Source: Myxococcales bacterium (GTDB lineage Bacteria; Myxococcota; Bradymonadia; UBA7976; UBA1532). From it: a stretch of 9,706 bases of DNA. Below, one piece after another: positions 5,906-9,706 of the stretch (positions within the stretch are counted from its first letter, which is position 1; the number at the start of each line of letters is the position of its first letter). The translations under genes and the position numbers were made by a program. Where the stretch lies: positions 1 through 9,706 of the forward strand of contig JAGQJJ010000094.1 of the NCBI GenBank assembly GCA_020430675.1, given 5' to 3'. The notes under the pieces are model-generated. The model worked only from the letters and a program-made list of their open reading frames with translations. It was not told the DNA's origin and did no database searches.

Positions 5906-6963
5906 GATGGTTCGCGCTTCTGCTCACCGCGGCGCTGATCGGCGCCTGTGATGATGGCGATGACGCCACGGTCGACGCGGCGATGACGCCCGCGGATCAA
6001 GCGATGCCCGACGGCCCGTCGATCGACGCCGGCCCTGACGCCGCCGAACCCGACGCGGCGACAGGTGAAGACGCTGCGCCCGGCGAAGACGCGGCGCCGC
6101 CCGAACCCGACGAGGGCGTGGGCCCGCCCACGGCGCTCTATGCACCGTGCAGCTTCGAAACGTCCATTGGCGGCTTTGTCATCGAGCGCGCGGCCGACTT
6201 CACCGGCGTGCAGGGCCAGGTGGCCGACTCGGTGACGCCGAACCAGGTCTTCATGACCACCGCCAGCGAGGGTGACTGCCGCCTGGTGCAGCCGCCGACG
6301 CTGTTCTGCGACCCCGGCTGCGAGCGCGGCAGCACCTGCGGCCCCAACGGCTGCGTGCCGCTACCGGTCAACATGGACGTGGGCACCGTCGACATCGAGG
6401 GCCTGGCCGCGCCGGTCTCGATGACCGCCAGCGCGCCCGTCTGGTTCTATACCAACCGCGGCGCCCTGCCCCACCCGGCGTTTGCGCCCGGCGATCTGAT
6501 CCGCCTCACGGCCAACGGTCCCGAGCCTTTCACCCTGACCGGCCGCGGCATCGAGGCGCTCGAAGTCATGAACGAGACGCTGCCCCTCGCCGCGGGCGAA
6601 CCGGCGCAGCTCGTCTGGACGCCGCCCGCCGAAGACGCCTACAGCCGGGTGCACATCGAGCTGAACATCGCCAACCACGGCGGCACGCCGGCCCGCATCG
6701 AGTGCATCACCGCCGACGACGGCGCCTTCGCCATCCCGGCCTCGCTGATCGACCGGCTGCTCGAGCTGGGCTTCTCCGGCTTCCCGACGGTGGTGATCAC
6801 CCGCCGCACCGTGGACTCAACGGCGATCGCACAAGGTTGCGTCGAGCTTCGGGTCGATTCGGTCGCGGTGCTCGATGTGGAGATTCCCGGCCTCGTCTCG
6901 TGCGCCGGCGATGAAGACTGCCCCGATGGGCAACGGTGTCAGCCGGACCTGACGTGTCAATGA
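5902..6963 (+). CDS. cysteine-rich lipoprotein of unknown function
   Basis: The ATG overlaps the stop of the dikinase-like gene as ATGA, and a GCGAGG site lies 8 nt upstream, so the two are probably translationally coupled. The 353-residue product starts MRWFALLLTAALIGAC: a lipoprotein signal with lipidated Cys16 and Asp at +2. Residues 17-75 are an Asp/Ala/Pro/Glu linker. The mature part has two cysteine clusters. One is Cys126/136/140/146/151 (CDPGCERGSTCGPNGC). The other is at the very end, Cys334/340/346/352 (CAGDEDCPDGQRCQPDLTC), of the CxxDxDCPxGxxCxxxxxC type common in myxobacterial surface proteins. Between them, about 157-330, is a beta-rich stretch without a motif I recognise. The cysteines suggest disulfide bonds outside the cytoplasm. 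No function can be assigned; by position it is a partner of the enzyme upstream and the lectin-like lipoprotein downstream. Confidence 0.8.
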   Translation: MRWFALLLTAALIGACDDGDDATVDAAMTPADQAMPDGPSIDAGPDAAEPDAATGEDAAPGEDAAPPEPDEGVGPPTALYAPCSFETSIGGFVIERAADFTGVQGQVADSVTPNQVFMTTASEGDCRLVQPPTLFCDPGCERGSTCGPNGCVPLPVNMDVGTVDIEGLAAPVSMTASAPVWFYTNRGALPHPAFAPGDLIRLTANGPEPFTLTGRGIEALEVMNETLPLAAGEPAQLVWTPPAEDAYSRVHIELNIANHGGTPARIECITADDGAFAIPASLIDRLLELGFSGFPTVVITRRTVDSTAIAQGCVELRVDSVAVLDVEIPGLVSCAGDEDCPDGQRCQPDLTCQ

Positions 6964-6989
6964 CCCCTGGTCGGAGTGAGAAGACCAAA

Positions 6990-8027
6990 ATGCGTACTAC
7001 GCTTCCCCTGCTCGTGATGGCCGCCCTCGCCTCACTGCTCTTCTTGGCTTGTGGCGACGACGACTCGGGCACCGGCGGCGGACCCGATACGGGCCAGACG
7101 CCGGCCGATGGCGCGCTGCTGCCCGACGGCGGCGGCGGTGAGCTCGACGCCACGCCGCAGCCCGAGCACGACGCGGCGCCGACCGCCGATCGCGGGCCCG
7201 TCGTCGACGAAGACGCCGCTTCGGGCGACGATGCCACGCCGCCCGTCGATGACGCCGAGGTGCAACCGCTCGATCAGGCGGTCGAAGAAGACGCGGCGTC
7301 GCCGCCCGCCGACATGGACGTGGTCGTCGAGGTCGACATGGCGCCGCCCGAACCGGACGCCGAGCCGCAGCCCGAGCGGCTGTTCAGCTTCTTTGTCACC
7401 AGCCTGCAGGCGATGCGCGAGCTGTCGGGCAGCGAAGACGGCTTCGGCGGTGACCTCGGCGGCCTCGAGGGCGCCGACGAAATCTGCCAGACCATCGCCA
7501 CCGGCGTCGGCGCGGGCCACAAGACCTGGCGCGCCTTCCTCAGCGTGACCGCCGGCCCGGACGGCCAGCCGGTGCACGCGATCGACCGCATCGGTGAAGG
7601 GCCCTGGTATGACGCCAACGGGCGCCTGATCGCCAATAACATCCAGGGGTTGATGGGCGCCCGACCCGCGGGCGATCCGCAGGCGGTCAACGACCTGTGC
7701 GATGAGTTCGGCGTGCCCAGCTCGGTGCTCGGCGACAGCCACGACACGCTGACCGGCTCGAACCGGCAGGGCCGCCTCAACAGCCCCAACCTGCAATCGA
7801 CGTGCAATGACTGGACGAGCGCCAGCGGGCAGGTCGGCCGCAATCTGGTCATGTGCGGGCATACCTGGCCGCGCTCGAACCGCAGCGGCCTCCAATGGAT
7901 CGCCGACCACACGGCGCACGGCTGCGCGCCGGGCGTGAACCTCATCCAGAACGGCCCGGGCTCGGGCGATTGCGTGGGCTGCGGCGGCGGCTACGGCGGC
8001 TTCTACTGCTTTGCGCTGACGCCGTGA
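6990..8027 (+). CDS. lipoprotein with DUF1554 / C-type-lectin-fold-like domain
   Basis: The ATG at 6990 is preceded by GGAG (6973-6976) and by GAGAAG 6 nt upstream. An alternative ATG at 6960 overlaps the previous stop (ATGA) but has no ribosome-binding site; it would only lengthen the signal n-region. The 345-residue product begins MRTTLPLLVM and has lipobox LFLAC (Cys21; Phe at -3 is a less usual residue). A long Asp/Ala/Pro/Gly linker runs to about residue 128. The domain at about 131-345, with FFVTS, FGGDLGGLEGADEIC, TWRAFLS, RIGEGPWYDANGRLIA, HDTLTGS, CNDWTS and the end GGFYCFALTP, fits a widespread extracellular family akin to DUF1554, thought to adopt an endostatin/C-type-lectin-like fold. 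Eight cysteines lie in the domain. A ligand-binding or adhesive role on the cell surface is inference. It is the third gene of the apparent sigma-54 operon. Confidence 0.75.
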   Translation: MRTTLPLLVMAALASLLFLACGDDDSGTGGGPDTGQTPADGALLPDGGGGELDATPQPEHDAAPTADRGPVVDEDAASGDDATPPVDDAEVQPLDQAVEEDAASPPADMDVVVEVDMAPPEPDAEPQPERLFSFFVTSLQAMRELSGSEDGFGGDLGGLEGADEICQTIATGVGAGHKTWRAFLSVTAGPDGQPVHAIDRIGEGPWYDANGRLIANNIQGLMGARPAGDPQAVNDLCDEFGVPSSVLGDSHDTLTGSNRQGRLNSPNLQSTCNDWTSASGQVGRNLVMCGHTWPRSNRSGLQWIADHTAHGCAPGVNLIQNGPGSGDCVGCGGGYGGFYCFALTP

Positions 8028-8057
8028 GCCGGCGGGGGGCTCCGCTCGGCGGCGCGT

Positions 8058-8075
8058 TGCGGTAGCATCACCGCA
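8058..8075 (+). promoter_or_regulatory. inverted repeat / possible -10 upstream of hydrolase pair
   Basis: TGCGGT (8058-8063) and ACCGCA (8070-8075) are exact reverse complements around AGCATC. The same stretch contains TAGCAT (8063-8068), which matches four of six bases of TATAAT and the TANNNT pattern. A start near 8075 would leave a leader of about 24 nt carrying the strong GGAGG site. No good -35 is visible 17 nt upstream. It may be a promoter, an operator, or a short hairpin. Confidence 0.35.
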
Positions 8076-8098
8076 CCACGCGCCGACCGGAGGTCCAA

Positions 8099-8842
8099 AT
8101 GCGCTTGCTCGCCCTGCTCGTCGCCCTTCTGCTGCCCACCCTCGGCCACGCCGACAAGCCGGGCATCGACATCACCTGGCTGGGCCACGCCACCTTCCTC
8201 GTCACCTCGCCGAGCGGCCAGACCACGCTGCTCATCGACCCTTTCATCCGCCAGAACCCGAGCACGCCGGCGGCGCGCAAGAAGATCGAAGACTACAAGC
8301 CGACCGCCATCCTGGTGACGCACTCGCATTTCGACCACGCGGCGGACGCGGTCGACATCGCCAAGGCCAGCGGGGCCAAGGTGATCGGCGTGGCGATGTA
8401 TGTCAGCAAGCTCGAGCTGCCCGACGCGCAGAAGCTCGGCGGCAATGTGGGCGGCGAGATCGCGGTGGGCGACGTGAAGGTGCATTTTGTGCCGGCGATG
8501 CACGGCAGCGAGCCGAGCGGGCGGCCGCTGGGTTTTGTCATCGAGTTTGCCGACGGCCGGCGGCTCTATCACACCGGCGACACCTGGATCTTCGGCGACA
8601 TGGCGCTCATCCAGGAGATCCACCACCCGAACATCATCCTGCTGCAAGCCGGCGGCGGGCCCTACAACCAGAACCCGACGGTGGCGCGGCTGGCGATCGA
8701 GAAGTACTTCAAGCCCGATGTGGTCATCCCGATGCACTTCGGGACGTGGCCGGTGCTGGCCGATGAAGCCACGGTGAAGAAGGCGTTTGAGGGCTTCTCG
8801 AAGGCGCACTTCATGACGCCGGGCACGACCGAGCGGTTCTGA
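8099..8842 (+). CDS. secreted UlaG/UPF0173-like metallo-beta-lactamase-fold hydrolase
   Basis: GGAGG (8089-8093) lies 5 nt before the ATG. The 247-residue product starts with a Sec signal peptide, with probable cleavage after Ala18 (LPTLGHA|DKPG) and no lipobox. The mature part opens ITWLGHATFLV and IDPF, typical of the UlaG/YtkL (UPF0173) branch of the metallo-beta-lactamase fold. Metal ligands are visible: THSHFDH (His75, His77, Asp79, His80), MHG (His135), HTGDT (Asp161) and PMHFGT (His213). Thus the two-metal site looks complete and the length is usual for the family. Members include the cytoplasmic L-ascorbate-6-phosphate lactonase UlaG and many uncharacterised hydrolases, so the substrate here is unknown. 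The export signal is the unusual part and implies periplasmic action. It lies 71 nt after the lectin-like gene and 3 nt before the DUF3089 gene, with which it is very likely co-transcribed. Confidence 0.88.
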   Translation: MRLLALLVALLLPTLGHADKPGIDITWLGHATFLVTSPSGQTTLLIDPFIRQNPSTPAARKKIEDYKPTAILVTHSHFDHAADAVDIAKASGAKVIGVAMYVSKLELPDAQKLGGNVGGEIAVGDVKVHFVPAMHGSEPSGRPLGFVIEFADGRRLYHTGDTWIFGDMALIQEIHHPNIILLQAGGGPYNQNPTVARLAIEKYFKPDVVIPMHFGTWPVLADEATVKKAFEGFSKAHFMTPGTTERF

Positions 8843-8845
8843 ACG

Positions 8846-9706
8846 ATGGCGCGCCTGCTCTCCCACCTGCTCTTTGTCGCGCTGGCCGCGCTGGCCTCGG
8901 GGTGCTCGGGCTGCGAAGAGGCGGATCCGCCGTCGACGCCGCTCGATTACGCCGATGACGCCTATTGGGCGGCGCTGCCCAACAAGGTCGATGACGCGGA
9001 CTCGGTGCCGGCGCCCGGCTCGGTGCCCGAGGCGCTGCGCGAGACGCTGGTCGATCGGCAGGGCTCGGCGGCCGTCGATGTCTTCTATGTGCACCCGACG
9101 ACCTTTATCGAGACGCTGGCCACGGCCAACGGGCCGCTCGATGACATGGCCGTGAATCTGGGGGTCGACGAAGCGCTGCGCTGGCAGGCATCGGCCTTCA
9201 ACTACGCGGGCGCCATCTTTGCGCCGCGCTATCGGCAGGCCAGCCTGATCACCTACGCCGACGACCTGTCCGGCGACGCCGACGCGGTGATCGCCGCCGC
9301 CCGGCGCGACGTGCTGGCCGCGTTTGACCAGTACATCGCCGACCGCAGCCATGGCCGGCGTTTCATCCTGGTCGGCCATAGCCAGGGCGCAGAACATCTG
9401 GTCGCCGTGCTGCGCGAGCGCATCGACGGCAAGCCGCTGGCCGAGCGCATGGTCGCGGCTTATCTTCTGGGCGAGTTTGTCGGGCGCGATACCTTCGCGC
9501 ACCTGGAGTTCTGCGCTGCGCCGGGCCAGACCGGCTGCGTGATCAGCTGGGCCACCGCGCGGGAGGGCGCGGCGCCGGGCGGGGCCTGCGGTTCGAAGAC
9601 GCTGTCGCAGTGCATCGCCAGCACGCAGAACACGCGCAGCGGGCCGGCGCTTTGCACGAACCCCCTGACCTGGCGCATCGGCGGTGACGGGCCGGCGTCG
9701 GCGCAT
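8846..9706 (+). CDS. DUF3089 alpha/beta-hydrolase lipoprotein, 3'-truncated by window edge
   Basis: The frame opens with ATG at 8846, 3 nt after the previous stop, and stays open to the right edge (287 codons). The first 20 residues are a lipoprotein signal (VALAALASGC, Cys20; Ala at -3). The body matches the DUF3089 family of alpha/beta hydrolases: YADDAYWAALP, VDVFYVHPTTFI (His83), FAPRYRQA, AFDQYIADRSHGRRF, and the nucleophile elbow LVGHSQGAEHL with Ser179. Then come AAYLLGEFVG, CAAPGQTGCVISWATAR and CTNPLTWR. The catalytic Asp and His expected near the C-terminus are not identified here. The reaction is not known; an envelope esterase or lipase-like hydrolase is the general inference. The ribosome-binding site is weak, as is common in closely packed genes, suggesting coupling to the upstream hydrolase. 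Five cysteines lie in the last part seen, possibly as disulfides. Confidence 0.88.
   Translation, partial: MARLLSHLLFVALAALASGCSGCEEADPPSTPLDYADDAYWAALPNKVDDADSVPAPGSVPEALRETLVDRQGSAAVDVFYVHPTTFIETLATANGPLDDMAVNLGVDEALRWQASAFNYAGAIFAPRYRQASLITYADDLSGDADAVIAAARRDVLAAFDQYIADRSHGRRFILVGHSQGAEHLVAVLRERIDGKPLAERMVAAYLLGEFVGRDTFAHLEFCAAPGQTGCVISWATAREGAAPGGACGSKTLSQCIASTQNTRSGPALCTNPLTWRIGGDGPASAH

Noticed and set aside
8026..8042. GAGCC/GGCTC hairpin after the lectin-like gene as a terminator
   Set aside because: The stem is only 5 bp and no T-run follows, so an intrinsic terminator cannot be supported.
8003..9706. 567-residue open frame on the minus strand
   Set aside because: It lies antisense to the MBL-fold and DUF3089 genes, is Arg/His/Gly-rich without motifs, and is typical of reverse-strand shadows in GC-rich coding DNA.

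Overview
The window is strongly GC-rich with heavily G/C-biased third codon positions. It reads like a Myxococcota/Bradymonadota-type (formerly deltaproteobacterial) genome. The reasons are several lipoproteins with long Asp/Ala/Pro linkers after the lipobox, CxxDxDCPxGxxC-type cysteine clusters, a DUF4388 protein, a GWD-like dikinase lipoprotein and a sigma-54 type promoter. The taxon is inferred from style only.

Layout. (1) 1-515 (+): C-terminal part of a GNAT-like acetyltransferase, cut by the window edge. (2) 602-781 (+): a 59-residue protein with a complete ZAS-type zinc-binding signature (Cys-x25-His-x3-Cys-x2-Cys) and no membrane segment. (3) 822-2792 (+): a fused alpha/beta E1 of a 2-oxo acid dehydrogenase, closest by eye to branched-chain 2-oxoisovalerate dehydrogenases. 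(4) 2786-3514 (-): a DUF4388 regulator-type protein, convergent with E1 and overlapping it tail to tail by 7 nt. (5) 3515-3781: a divergent intergenic region holding a near-perfect sigma-54 promoter (3703-3718) facing right and a possible sigma-70 promoter plus inverted repeat facing left. (6) 3782-8027 (+): three consecutive lipoprotein genes that look like one operon. They are a PPDK/glucan-water-dikinase-like enzyme, a cysteine-rich lipoprotein joined to it by an ATGA overlap, and a DUF1554/C-type-lectin-fold-like lipoprotein. (7) 8099-9706 (+): a signal-peptide-bearing UlaG/UPF0173-like metallo-beta-lactamase-fold hydrolase, and 3 nt later a DUF3089 alpha/beta-hydrolase lipoprotein cut by the right edge.

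How the parts may work together. The left part is metabolic and regulatory in the cytoplasm. The right part is almost wholly cell-envelope: four predicted lipoproteins and one predicted secreted hydrolase in a row. The most striking item is the first lipoprotein. It keeps the ATP-grasp nucleotide-site residues and the phospho-carrier histidine of dikinases, in the His-domain-then-ATP-domain order of plant glucan water dikinases. Yet it carries a lipoprotein signal that would place it outside the cytoplasm, where ATP is not normally available. It is co-transcribed, apparently under sigma-54 control, with a Cys-rich partner and a lectin-like partner. I regard this three-gene cassette as the best candidate for an undescribed envelope system; its function is not known to me.

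No tRNA, rRNA, CRISPR array, insertion sequence or phage gene was seen.
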